Source of the DNA: Pseudomonas sp. Marseille-Q3773
GTDB taxonomy: Bacteria; Pseudomonadota; Gammaproteobacteria; Pseudomonadales; Pseudomonadaceae
Direction: 5' to 3'
DNA: 64,000 bases
NCBI RefSeq assembly: GCF_916618955.1
Contig: NZ_OU745390.1
Coordinates: 3,472,001 to 3,536,000, forward strand
Shown here: piece after piece, positions 45,797 through 54,067 of the stretch
How the letters are laid out: each line of letters opens with the position of its first letter
Numbering within the stretch: position 1 is the first letter of the stretch
Notes under the pieces: model-generated
Told to the model about the DNA's origin: nothing
The model's database searches: none
What the model saw: only the letters and a program-made list of their open reading frames with translations
Position numbers and translations under genes: made by a program

Positions 45797-48187
45797 CTAG
45801 AACTCGAAGGTGCTGGACAAGCTCACCTGCCGCGCATCCCCGATAGCCACGAAATACTGATTCACCGCCGAGCTGTAGTAAACCTTGTCGAACAGGTTCT
45901 TGACGTTCAGTTGCAACAGCACCTTGTGCTCGTCGAGCCGGGTTTCATAGCTGGCAAAGGCATCGGCGACGGTATAGGAAGGCAGGTCGAAGGTGTTGGT
46001 CGAATCACCCGCTCGCTCGCCCACGTAGCGTGCCCCGGCCCCCATGCGCAAGCGGTCGCCGCCAAACAGGCTGCCGTAATCGTACACCGCCGACAACGAA
46101 CCACTGTGCCGGGCCACGTTCTGCAGGCGGTTGCCCTTGAGCTCCGGGTCCTTGGTCACTTCAGCATCGGTGAACGCGTAGCTGCCGATCAGGCTCCAGC
46201 GCTCGCTGAGCTGGCCGGTCAGGTCCAGCTCGATACCCCGCGAACCGACTTCACCGGCATTGCTGTACAGCGTGTCGCCGGTGCGCTGGTCGAGGCTGGA
46301 CACCAGCACGTTGCGCTTGGTGATGTCGAACAGCGCCAGGGTGCCGGTGAGGCGCCCCGGCATGTCGAGCTTGGCTCCCAGTTCCCACGACTTGCCCTCC
46401 TCCGGCGCCACCGAGCCGTCCAGCACCACGTTGCCGACCAGCGGCGCGATGGTCGAGTTGGGCTTGAACGATTCGCTGTAGCTGGCATAGAACGACAGTT
46501 GCTCATCGACCTTGTACACCACGCCCGCGTGCGGTACCCAGGTCTGGCCGTTGCTGTCGGTGTTGACCTGGAACGGGCGCCCGCGACCGGCGTACTGGTC
46601 GTATTGCTGGAAGCGCGCGCCGGCCACCAGGATCCAGTGCTCATCCAGGTGCAGCGCGTCCTGTGCGAACAGCGCATCGGTGCGCAGCTTGTCGGTCTGG
46701 TCGCTTTCCTTGGCACCGACCGTGGTGCCCTCCACTTCCTGACCATAGACCGGGCTGACGTAGCTGAAGGTCGATTGGGCTTTCTGCCGGATCAAGTCAC
46801 CGCGGAAGATCTTGCGATCCTCATGGTCGATGCCGAACAGCAGGTCGTTCTGCATGCCGGCCAGTTGCAGGTTGCCGACCAGGCTCAGGGTGGCGAACTG
46901 GTCACGGCTCATGGCGTCGTGCGTGCCGTCGATGCTGCGCGACAGCGTGCCGCTTGTTTCAATGACTTTGGTCACCCGCACTTGGCTGGCATCGTAGGTC
47001 TCCCGGTTGAAGCTGTAGCCGAAGTGCAGCTTCCAGTCATCGGCCAGCTGATGGTCGAGCTCCAGGCGGTACAGGTCGGAACGCCCTTCCATGTCGTTGA
47101 ATGGCTCGTCCAGGCGCCGCGTAGACGGGATGTCCAGCGGGTGTCCGTTGTTGCCGAATGCCGTGCCGCGATCGAACGGTGAGAGAAACTCGCGGTGCTC
47201 GTAGGCCAGTACCACCTGGGTGTCCTCACCCAGCCAGGCCAGCGACGGCGCCACCAGCGACTCGCGGTGCACGCCGTAGTTGCGCCAGTAGTCCTCGTCC
47301 TCGTGGTCGACGATCAGGCGGTAGGCGAAATTGCTGTCGCCCAGCGCGCCGGTACTGTCGAAGCCGCCGCCACTGCCATTCTTGCCACTGCCATAGGTCG
47401 AGCCGCGCACGGTCAGGGCGTTGTACTGTTGCAGCTGCGGCCGTTTGCTGACCACGTTGATCACCCCGCCCGGGTCCTGGATGCCGTACAGCAGCGACGC
47501 CGGGCCCTTGAGCACTTCGACCCGCTCGGTGCTGGCATTGAGGTTGCGGCCCTGTACCACCGGCATGCCGTCGCGCATGATCGAACCATCACGGTTATCA
47601 CCGAAACCACGCTTCATCACCGTGTCGGAAGTGCCGCCAAAGTTGTTGCCCTGGGTGATACCGCTGACGTTGGCCAGGGCGTCGTCGAGGTTGCGCGGGG
47701 CCTGGTCGCGGATGACCTGGGCCGGCACCACGTTGATCGCCTGGGGAATGTCCTGGTTCGGGCCCTGCCCGCGCATGATCGACGCGCTGGGCGGGGGCTG
47801 GTAGCTGTAGTCGTCCAGTTCCGAGCTTATCGTGGTGGCCTGCAGGTTGAGGGCGCCGGAAGTATCCAGCGCTTCCAGGGTGAAAGTGCGTGCGTCGACG
47901 CGACGCCAGGCCAGCCCACTGCTGCCCAGCAGCTGTTGCAGGGCCTGCTCGGCGCTGTACCGGCCGTTCAGCGCCGGGGCCTGCACGCCGGGCAGCGCCA
48001 AGGTGTAGACCACGCCCTGGCCAGTGGTGCGGCTGAACGCGTTGAGCGCTTGTGCCAAGGGTTGCGCCGGCTGGGCGAAGGCGTACGCCTGCTGTTGCTC
48101 GGCAGCACAGGCCAGTGGAGCGAAAACGAGGGCCGGCAGCGCGGACAGGCCGAGCCAGAGAGGGACGCAACGCGGGGTGAACTTCAT
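45797..48187 (-). CDS. TonB-dependent siderophore receptor with signalling domain
   Basis: 796-aa ferric-siderophore outer-membrane receptor. Signal peptide to about residue 29. A short STN/secretin-like signalling domain follows (residues ~35-110: PLAQALNAFSRTTGQGVVYTL), as in FecA/FpvA-type receptors that contact a FecR anti-sigma partner. Plug domain: QAINVVPAQVIRDQAPRNLDDALANVSGI and VEVLKGPASLLYG. The barrel ends ARQVSLSSTFEF with terminal Phe. It is the last gene of the iron block, 136 bp after fecR, where an ECF-dependent promoter could lie. Siderophore not identifiable; ferrichrome/ferrioxamine types are similar. Confidence 0.9.
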   Translation of the reverse strand: MKFTPRCVPLWLGLSALPALVFAPLACAAEQQQAYAFAQPAQPLAQALNAFSRTTGQGVVYTLALPGVQAPALNGRYSAEQALQQLLGSSGLAWRRVDARTFTLEALDTSGALNLQATTISSELDDYSYQPPPSASIMRGQGPNQDIPQAINVVPAQVIRDQAPRNLDDALANVSGITQGNNFGGTSDTVMKRGFGDNRDGSIMRDGMPVVQGRNLNASTERVEVLKGPASLLYGIQDPGGVINVVSKRPQLQQYNALTVRGSTYGSGKNGSGGGFDSTGALGDSNFAYRLIVDHEDEDYWRNYGVHRESLVAPSLAWLGEDTQVVLAYEHREFLSPFDRGTAFGNNGHPLDIPSTRRLDEPFNDMEGRSDLYRLELDHQLADDWKLHFGYSFNRETYDASQVRVTKVIETSGTLSRSIDGTHDAMSRDQFATLSLVGNLQLAGMQNDLLFGIDHEDRKIFRGDLIRQKAQSTFSYVSPVYGQEVEGTTVGAKESDQTDKLRTDALFAQDALHLDEHWILVAGARFQQYDQYAGRGRPFQVNTDSNGQTWVPHAGVVYKVDEQLSFYASYSESFKPNSTIAPLVGNVVLDGSVAPEEGKSWELGAKLDMPGRLTGTLALFDITKRNVLVSSLDQRTGDTLYSNAGEVGSRGIELDLTGQLSERWSLIGSYAFTDAEVTKDPELKGNRLQNVARHSGSLSAVYDYGSLFGGDRLRMGAGARYVGERAGDSTNTFDLPSYTVADAFASYETRLDEHKVLLQLNVKNLFDKVYYSSAVNQYFVAIGDARQVSLSSTFEF

Positions 48188-48323
48188 GGACGCTGACCTG
48201 TGAGAGGGTTATGACTGCGAATGACTCGCACTTCCACTCATTACACGGATGTCACGTCCTGTTACCTCACCCGCTATTTGAAAATATTTTTCCCGCTGCC
48301 CCGCGAAGAGGCCGGCACGGCGA

Positions 48324-49307
48324 CTATCGGATCACCGTCAACCGTCCCAGCACAGTCTGCCGCGAGAAGCCCATTACCTTGCCCAGCGAATCTAGCGCCA
48401 GTAACGGTTCTGCCGCAGGAAAACTGCCACTGACCTTGCGCTGCCCCAGTTCGCCGTCGAGCAAAAGGATGCGCCCCGGGTAATAGCGCCCCAGGTCTTC
48501 GACCACCTGCGCCAGCGGGACCTGGTAGTAGTTCAGCCAACCCTGGCGCCAGGCCAGGCGGGTGTCGCCGTCCACCGCCACAGGGTCGCCCAGCCGCCCT
48601 GCAGCGTAGGCGACCTGCTGGTTGGCCATCAGTTCGCGCCTTGCGGCGCCCGGCGCCGGGCTTACTGCCACCCGCCCGCTACGCACCGTGACCCGGGCGC
48701 CCTCGCCCTGCTCACGCACTTCGAACTGCGTGCCGAGCACCCGCACCTCGCCCCCCGCCGCTTCGACCAGGAATGGCTCACCGGTATGCGTGACCTGGAA
48801 GTACGCCGCGCCATGCAACAAGCGCACGCGACGTTCGCCGCGGACAAAATCGACTGCAATCGCACTCTGCGCATCCAGCGTCACTTGCGACTGGTCGGCC
48901 AGCATCACCTGGCGCACCTGCCCGGCACTGCTGTAGTCGGCTTGCAGGTCCTGCAACCACAGGCCAGGCTGCCAGCCCCCGGCAATGCCCACAGCCAGGA
49001 CCAGGCAGGCCGCCAGCGCCAGTGCCGCGAGCCGCTGCCGCCACGGCGACCTGGCTACTGGCCGGGCCATGGCATCCAGATAGCGCTGCAGGCCTTGCTG
49101 TTCTTCGTCAGCCAGGCGCGCCGCAGCGGTGCCGCTGGCCTGCCACAGCGCCTGCGCCTGGGCGAAGGCTGCACGGTGCGCGGGGTGGCTCAGCAGCCAG
49201 CGCTTGAACGCGGCCCCCTCGGCGTGCGCGGGTTGCTCGTTGATGCGGCTGAGCCATTGCAGTGCAGCCTGGGACTGCGCCTCGGTAATCGGCGGTAGAT
49301 GGCTCAT
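48324..49307 (-). CDS. FecR-family sigma regulator
   Basis: 327-aa inner-membrane regulator that transmits receptor signals to its ECF sigma factor. N-terminal DUF4880 (EAQSQAALQWLSRINEQPAHAEGAAFKRWLLSHPAHRAAF), a membrane helix near residues 97-120 (ALALAACLVLAVGIAGGW), then the FecR domain with TAAYFQVTHTGEPFLVEAAGGEVRVLGTQFEVR-like text. The start overlaps the sigma factor stop by 4 nt. Partner of the sigma factor at 49304. Confidence 0.91.
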   Translation of the reverse strand: MSHLPPITEAQSQAALQWLSRINEQPAHAEGAAFKRWLLSHPAHRAAFAQAQALWQASGTAAARLADEEQQGLQRYLDAMARPVARSPWRQRLAALALAACLVLAVGIAGGWQPGLWLQDLQADYSSAGQVRQVMLADQSQVTLDAQSAIAVDFVRGERRVRLLHGAAYFQVTHTGEPFLVEAAGGEVRVLGTQFEVREQGEGARVTVRSGRVAVSPAPGAARRELMANQQVAYAAGRLGDPVAVDGDTRLAWRQGWLNYYQVPLAQVVEDLGRYYPGRILLLDGELGQRKVSGSFPAAEPLLALDSLGKVMGFSRQTVLGRLTVIR

Positions 49308-49870
49308 CGACGGGCGCTCCCTGGCCGGCGTGGGATGGACGCGGGCTCGGCGACACTCGCCTTGCACGCATCGAGGGCGCGCATCATATGCTTTTCCACA
49401 GCACTCTGGGACAGTTGCATGGCCGTGGCGATCTCGGCGTACTTGCAGCCATGGATGCGATTGAGCAGAAAAATCTGCCGGGTGCGTTCAGGCAAGGCGC
49501 GCAAGGCGGCTTCGATGCGCTGCAGATCGTGGTCGACCTGCACGGCCTGCTCCGGCGCCTGGGCTTCATCTAGCGGCAACGCAGCTTCGACCACACGTTC
49601 GCGACTGCCTTCACTGCGCAAGTGGTCGATAGCCAGGTTGCCGGCGCAGCGCAGCAGATAGGTATCCAGGGCTTCGACCTTGACTTCGGGGCGGCGCCAG
49701 AAACGCAGGAACAGCTCCTGGACCAGGTCCGATGCGGTGGCCCGGCAACCGACTCGACGGCTGACCAATGCCTCCATGCGCGCTCGCTGGGCCTGGAACA
49801 CTTCGACGAAACGCGCACGTCCGCCGCCGTTGTCGGTGCCCGGCTCGAACATGTTGCCCTGTTCACTCAT
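49304..49870 (-). CDS. FecI-type ECF sigma factor
   Basis: 188-aa extracytoplasmic-function sigma factor for iron uptake. Region 2: DLVQELFLRFWRRPEVKVEALDTYLLRCAGNLAIDHLRSE near residues 48-87. Region 4: RTRQIFLLNRIHGCKYAEIATAMQLSQSAVEKHMMRAL near 129-166. Likely directs transcription of the receptor gene when its FecR partner is released. Starts 4 bp after the DUF3325 stop on the minus strand. Confidence 0.93.
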   Translation of the reverse strand: MSEQGNMFEPGTDNGGGRARFVEVFQAQRARMEALVSRRVGCRATASDLVQELFLRFWRRPEVKVEALDTYLLRCAGNLAIDHLRSEGSRERVVEAALPLDEAQAPEQAVQVDHDLQRIEAALRALPERTRQIFLLNRIHGCKYAEIATAMQLSQSAVEKHMMRALDACKASVAEPASIPRRPGSARR

Positions 49871-49874
49871 CGGG

Positions 49875-50201
49875 TCACCCGGCGTACGCCACGAGCAACG
49901 GCCCCAGCACCACGCTGACGGCGGCCAGGCCCAGCAGCAGCCGGGGCAGGTATGGCAGGCCGAATACCCACACGGTCGCCCCGGCCATCAGTACCGCGAC
50001 CCATTGCACCAGGCCATGGGCCCAGCCACGCAGGTGTACGCTGAGTACCAGCGAAGCCAGCAACAGCAACCAGCCGGCGCCACGCAACAGGCGCAGCTGG
50101 CCTGGGCGTGGCTTGCGCCCGAGCAAGTCGGCGAAGTGTTTTTGCATGGCCAGGCACAAGGCAACCAGGCCTGCGAATGTGATCAGTGCGATGCCTGCCA
50201 T
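49875..50201 (-). CDS. DUF3325 membrane protein
   Basis: 108 aa with three or four hydrophobic helices (IALITFAGLVALCLAMQKHFADLLGRKPRPGQLRLLRGAGW). Family members sit next to PepSY reductases in siderophore clusters. The start overlaps the PepSY stop (TGATG). Role in iron release inferred only from its neighbours. Confidence 0.87.
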   Translation of the reverse strand: MAGIALITFAGLVALCLAMQKHFADLLGRKPRPGQLRLLRGAGWLLLLASLVLSVHLRGWAHGLVQWVAVLMAGATVWVFGLPYLPRLLLGLAAVSVVLGPLLVAYAG

Positions 50202-51778
50202 CAGCTTGCCCCCGCCGTTTCGGCAGGTGGCGTGCTGGCTGCTCGCCGGGCGCGTCCGGCAGCCGCCCTCGGCTTACGCGACAGCTTGCCGGCAAGCCAG
50301 GCGAGGAACAGGCCGGTCGCCAGCGCCGTCAGGTCGAAACCGGCCATGGCCCAGTCCCCTGCCGGCAGCGAGTGGTTCAGACCCTGCCCGGTGGTCAGGG
50401 CATTGAGCAGCGGCAGCAGGGCAAACGCCAGCGCGCCCAGTGCCAGTTGCTCGGCCCAGGCCCGGTGCCCACTGCGCAGCATGGCGTGCACCAGCGTCAG
50501 CCCCCAGGTGATGAAGAAGGTATTGACCTCCCAGTCGGCCCGGCCTTGCACCCCCAGCGGGATCAGGCGGTTGGCCCAGAAGAAACCGGCAACGGCCAGC
50601 AGCAGTCCGCTCATGCTGGCGATGTTGAGTACCTCGACCAGGCGCAGCTCGCCAGGCAGGCGTTCGTTCCCGGCATGCTTGAGCTGACGCTTGCCCAGCC
50701 ACATCACCAGCCCGGTGCCGATCACCGCGGTACCCGCCAGGCCAAACAAGAAATACAGCCAGCGCAGCCAGGGCCCGGCGAAATTGCCCATGTGCAGGCC
50801 GGCGAAACTGAACGCGGCCATCATCACCCCGCTCTCCGGCTTGCCCTGGCTCAGCAGCGCACCCGTGGTGCCATCGAACGTCCAGTTGGCGCTGCGCCGG
50901 TAGGCGACGTGGTCGACCGACGATTGGGTGAAGGTTACGCGGGCGTTGCGGTCGCCCGGGTTCTGCACCTGGATATCGCCAATACGCGCGCCCGGTTGCA
51001 GCTCCTGAACCCTGGCGTACAGGCCTGCCAACGGCACCAGCGGTGCGGCGACATGGGCGGGCGCAGGCGCATCGTTGCGGCCGAACAGGTCGTTGAAGTA
51101 CTTGCCGGTGTCATTGCCATAGCTGGCCATGATGCCCGCCGGCATGACCAGGTACATGAACAGCACCAGGCTGCTGTAGCTGATCATCAGGTGGAACGGC
51201 AGCACCAGCACACCGATGGCGTTGTGCCCATCCAGCCAGGAGCGCTGGCCCTTGCCGGGACGGAAGGTGAAGAATTCCTTGAAGAACTTCTTGTGGGTGA
51301 TGATGCCGGTCACCAGCCCCAGCAACATGATGAATGCGCAGAACGTCGACAGCCAGCGGCCATAAGGATGCGGCATCTGCAGCTGGAAATGGAAGCGGTA
51401 GAAGAATTCGCCACCGCGGCTGTCACGTGCCTGCAGCGGCTCACCGGTCTGGGTATCGAGGGTCTGGCTGACAAAGCCACGTGGCCCGCCATTGGTATCG
51501 CGATAGCCCACGTTCAAGCCCGCCTCGCGTGCGTTGGGCAGGCGGATGAACCACGTTCCCGAATGACCTGCGTTGTCCAGCAGGTAACGCTGGGCCACCT
51601 CCAGAGCATGGGTCGGGTCCGGTGCCTGGCTACGCACCTCCGGCCTCGACCAGTGGGTGATCTCTTCCTTGAAGTACGACAGCGTGCCGGTAAGGAAGAT
51701 GGCAAACAACAGCCAGCCAAAGATCAGGCCGGTCCAGGTGTGCAGCCAGGCCATGGCCTGGCGGAAGCCTTCTTTCAT
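50201..51778 (-). CDS. PepSY-associated membrane protein, probable siderophore-iron reductase
   Basis: 525 aa from ATG 51778, giving FRQAMAWLHTWTGLIFGWLLFAIFLTGTLSYFKEEI, the first PepSY_TM helix. Four to five membrane helices and two periplasmic PepSY-like domains (TQSSVDHVAYRRSANWTFD). Conserved helix histidines (AWLHTW, RFHFQLQMPH, LPFHLMIS, GLHMGNF) could bind heme or metal. FoxB/FpvG-like proteins of this kind reduce iron(III) from siderophores. It overlaps DUF3649 by 4 nt. Confidence 0.88.
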   Translation of the reverse strand: MKEGFRQAMAWLHTWTGLIFGWLLFAIFLTGTLSYFKEEITHWSRPEVRSQAPDPTHALEVAQRYLLDNAGHSGTWFIRLPNAREAGLNVGYRDTNGGPRGFVSQTLDTQTGEPLQARDSRGGEFFYRFHFQLQMPHPYGRWLSTFCAFIMLLGLVTGIITHKKFFKEFFTFRPGKGQRSWLDGHNAIGVLVLPFHLMISYSSLVLFMYLVMPAGIMASYGNDTGKYFNDLFGRNDAPAPAHVAAPLVPLAGLYARVQELQPGARIGDIQVQNPGDRNARVTFTQSSVDHVAYRRSANWTFDGTTGALLSQGKPESGVMMAAFSFAGLHMGNFAGPWLRWLYFLFGLAGTAVIGTGLVMWLGKRQLKHAGNERLPGELRLVEVLNIASMSGLLLAVAGFFWANRLIPLGVQGRADWEVNTFFITWGLTLVHAMLRSGHRAWAEQLALGALAFALLPLLNALTTGQGLNHSLPAGDWAMAGFDLTALATGLFLAWLAGKLSRKPRAAAGRARRAASTPPAETAGAS

Positions 51779-52080
51779 GCGCTTGTCATCCAGTAGGCCA
51801 AGCCGCTGATCGCGCTCAGCAGCACAGTGGGCGCCAGCACACCCAGCCAGGCGCGCAAAGCGCTGCGGCAGGCGAAGCACCAGATGAACGCCAGCAGGTA
51901 GAAGACGAATGACAGCAACAGGCCTGTGAGTGTGGCATCGACCTGCGGCAATGGTGCTACCAGAGCAATGCAGACGCTGGCCATCGACGCCAGCAGGTAG
52001 CCGCCCAGCAAGGCAGCCAGGCTGCGTGAAGTCACGGCCAGGCGATAGCTGAGCGGGAGGCTGGCGGTTTTACGCGTCAT
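51775..52080 (-). CDS. DUF3649 membrane protein
   Basis: 101 aa, three hydrophobic helices (RSLAALLGGYLLASMASVCIALVAP; LLLSFVFYLLAFIWCFA). First gene of the minus-strand iron block; the stop overlaps the start of the PepSY gene by 4 nt. Family known from siderophore clusters (FpvH-like), function unproven. Confidence 0.87.
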   Translation of the reverse strand: MTRKTASLPLSYRLAVTSRSLAALLGGYLLASMASVCIALVAPLPQVDATLTGLLLSFVFYLLAFIWCFACRSALRAWLGVLAPTVLLSAISGLAYWMTSA

Positions 52081-52109
52081 GGCGAACGGTCGTGCGTTAT
52101 CGGGCTTTC

Positions 52110-52133
52110 AATAATAATGATTTCAATTCTCAT
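52110..52133 (-). promoter_or_regulatory. Fur-box-like site upstream of the iron operon
   Basis: Four hexamers in a row, AATAAT-AATGAT-TTCAAT-TCTCAT, which resemble repeats of the Fur element GATAAT on direct and inverted strands. It lies 30 bp upstream of DUF3649. Supports iron-repressed transcription of the block. Strength cannot be scored by eye. Confidence 0.6.
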
Positions 52134-52315
52134 AAGCAAAGACTCAGCGCTGCGTGGTCAGCTGTGGCCCTTTATGCAACAAGAAATTTATTTTCCAAAA
52201 GGGCTTGAATTCGCTTCGCCGTTGCCTGACCTTAGAGTCAAGAGGCGCAGAAATTCCAAGGGTCTCAAAGGCCTAGGCGCGTCTCCATGCGAGCAAGCTG
52301 AATAAGGATTGAATC

Positions 52316-52663
52316 ATGCAAATCCAGGTCAACAGCAGCAACCATTTCGAAGGCAACGCCCGGCTCGACCAGTGGGTCCGCAGCACTCTGCAGAGCTCGC
52401 TGGAACGTTACGAAGACGACCTCACCCGCATCGAGGTCCACCTGCGCGACGAGAACGGCGCCAAGCCCGGACCGCATGACAAACGCTGCCAGATGGAGGC
52501 TCGCCCCAAAGGCCATCAACCGATCTCGGTGACCCACACTGCCACTTCGCTGGACCAGGCAGTCGATGGTGCCGCCACCAAGCTGAACCACGCGCTGGAA
52601 CACTTCTACGGCAAGCTGCGCAGCAAGCGCGGCGCCCTGGAACTGAATGACCCCGACGCCTGA
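52316..52663 (+). CDS. HPF/RaiA family ribosome-associated protein
   Basis: 115-aa ribosome-binding protein of the short HPF/YfiA group. The N-terminus QIQVNSSNHFEGNARLDQWVRSTLQSSLERYEDDLTRIEVHLRDENG and basic pattern (DKRCQMEARPKGHQPISVTH) fit. It would bind 30S ribosomes in stationary phase or stress. AAGGA precedes the ATG. A terminator follows 14 bp after the stop. Confidence 0.85.
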   Translation: MQIQVNSSNHFEGNARLDQWVRSTLQSSLERYEDDLTRIEVHLRDENGAKPGPHDKRCQMEARPKGHQPISVTHTATSLDQAVDGAATKLNHALEHFYGKLRSKRGALELNDPDA

Positions 52664-52677
52664 TCGGTAAAGCAAGC

Positions 52678-52702
52678 AACGCCCGGCCTCGTGCCGGGCG
52701 TT
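52678..52702 (+). terminator. Terminator after the HPF-like gene
   Basis: Stem ACGCCCGGC / GCCGGGCGT with a CTCGT loop, ending TTTT (52701-52704). Clear factor-independent terminator shape on the plus strand. Confidence 0.82.
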
Positions 52703-52786
52703 TTCGTTGGTGTCGATCAATGGCGCTGAACCAACTGCCGAAGACATCGGTCAACCCCTGCAGTCATTTATTGCAGAAGCACGACC

Positions 52787-53077
52787 ATGAACAACCCATT
52801 CGAACGAATCAGTGCTGCATTCGCCCACGAATACCGGGTCAACCTGAGCATCGCCAACCTTGACGGCAGCATCATGCTGACCCTGTCCGACGACAGCGGC
52901 GTAGTCGCCAAGCGCCTCATCACCCAGGCCCAGCGCAATGACCCGGTGCGCCTGCAACGGGTGATCGACAGCATCCGCCTGGGCCTGGCCATCGAACACA
53001 ACCAGAACCCCTTGCAGGTGCTGGCCGCGCTGACCCGCGACGCTCAGCGCGAACCACGCCATTTCATGGCCAATTGA
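52787..53077 (+). CDS. DUF3509 family protein
   Basis: 96 aa, MNNPFERISAAFAHEYRVNLSIANLDGSIMLTLSDDSG. A small cytoplasmic family found mainly in Pseudomonas, no known function. The ribosome binding site is weak (GAAGCACGACC). Its TGA lies in a hairpin shared with the convergent psiE stop 3 bp away. Confidence 0.85.
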   Translation: MNNPFERISAAFAHEYRVNLSIANLDGSIMLTLSDDSGVVAKRLITQAQRNDPVRLQRVIDSIRLGLAIEHNQNPLQVLAALTRDAQREPRHFMAN

Positions 53078-53080
53078 GGG

Positions 53081-53551
53081 CTACTTGCCCTCCTCCACTT
53101 CCTTGCCATTGGCATCCAGCACCTTGGTCGAGGGGTAGCGGTACGAGGCGTAGCGCACCACCAGAATCGAGAACGCCAGCAACAGGATGCCACCGCACAG
53201 GTACAGCAGCCCTGCGTCCGGCGCCTTGTGGTGCGAGACATCGCCGATCAGCAGGCGGGTCAGTGCAGTGATGGCCACGTACAGCAGGAAGCGGATCGGC
53301 ATGTGGTTGGTCTTGAAGTAGATCCCGACCATCGCCCCCAGCTCCAGGTAGATGAACAGCAGCAGAATGTCATCGACGCTGACTCCGCCCTTGCCGAGCA
53401 TGTCCAGGAAGGTCATCACCGCTGCATAAGCGGTAATCGCGCCAATGCCGAACAGCGCCAGGTAATGGAATGCCTCGACGCACAGGTTGCCCAGCGAGTC
53501 GGCCGAGCCATGCAGGCCCTTGCGCAGCTTTTCTGCCCATTTGATGTTCAC
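53081..53551 (-). CDS. psiE: Phosphate-starvation-inducible PsiE-like membrane protein
   Basis: 156 aa from a GTG (minus 53551) that has GGAA upstream. Four hydrophobic segments (FHYLALFGIGAITAYAAVMTFLDML; ILLLFIYLELGAMVGIYF; RFLLYVAITALTRLLIGDVS; LLYLCGGILLLAFSILVV). Fits the PsiE family (DUF2496-independent). Function unknown; no Pho box is evident. Convergent with the DUF3509 gene. Confidence 0.85.
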   Translation of the reverse strand: MNIKWAEKLRKGLHGSADSLGNLCVEAFHYLALFGIGAITAYAAVMTFLDMLGKGGVSVDDILLLFIYLELGAMVGIYFKTNHMPIRFLLYVAITALTRLLIGDVSHHKAPDAGLLYLCGGILLLAFSILVVRYASYRYPSTKVLDANGKEVEEGK

Positions 53552-53715
53552 GATGTTCCATTCCCCGATACGTCTTGAAGGATGATGCGCCACTGGTGTG
53601 ACGCTTGTGCCATGCAGTTAAAGGGCCAGGCCCTTGCCTTGGAAGGCGACCGATTGCCGCAAGGCACGCGCCCACAGGCTAAAGAATGGGCTTGCGTGGC
53701 AATAGCAAATGCCAT

Positions 53716-53735
53716 TACTGTATATGGATACAGTA
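53716..53735. promoter_or_regulatory. LexA (SOS) box upstream of yebG
   Basis: TACTGTATATGGATACAGTA holds the exact LexA consensus CTGT-N8-ACAG (53718-53733) with TA on both sides. It lies 38 bp before the yebG start, so yebG is SOS-controlled. Confidence 0.88.
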
Positions 53736-53773
53736 GATCGTAACCTAACCAGCAAAAGGCACAGAGGTGATGA

Positions 53774-54037
53774 ATGGCCGTCGAAGTGGTGTATCGCAGC
53801 AGCCGCGACCCGGAGCGCTTGTTCATGGATAAGGCCGAAGCAGACCGTCACGACAAGATGCTCGAACTGGCCGAGCGCCTGGCCGAAGTGCTGCACAAGG
53901 CCGTGCCCTCGCTGACCGAGCAGCAGGTTGAGGAAGCCGGCATCTACATGGCGAGAAACCGCGATGTGTTCGCCCGTGCGTTCAAGAGCCAGCCGGATGC
54001 GTTGGCCGAGTTGCTCGAGGCGCCAGCAGCCGAGTAA
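53774..54037 (+). CDS. yebG: YebG family SOS-induced protein
   Basis: 87-aa DNA-damage-inducible protein. Text MAVEVVYRSSRDPERLFMDKAEADRHDKMLELAERL and MARNRDVFARAF matches the YebG family. It is preceded by a consensus LexA box and AGAGGTG. Molecular role unproven in any species; induced by SOS in E. coli. Convergent with the next gene. Confidence 0.9.
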   Translation: MAVEVVYRSSRDPERLFMDKAEADRHDKMLELAERLAEVLHKAVPSLTEQQVEEAGIYMARNRDVFARAFKSQPDALAELLEAPAAE

Positions 54038-54067
54038 TAGCTGCGTTGGTCTTTGCAGGAGCGGGCG

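Noticed and set aside
48301..48318. REP pair upstream of the receptor gene
   Set aside because: Only a short half match to the REP outer part is present, with no partner arm.
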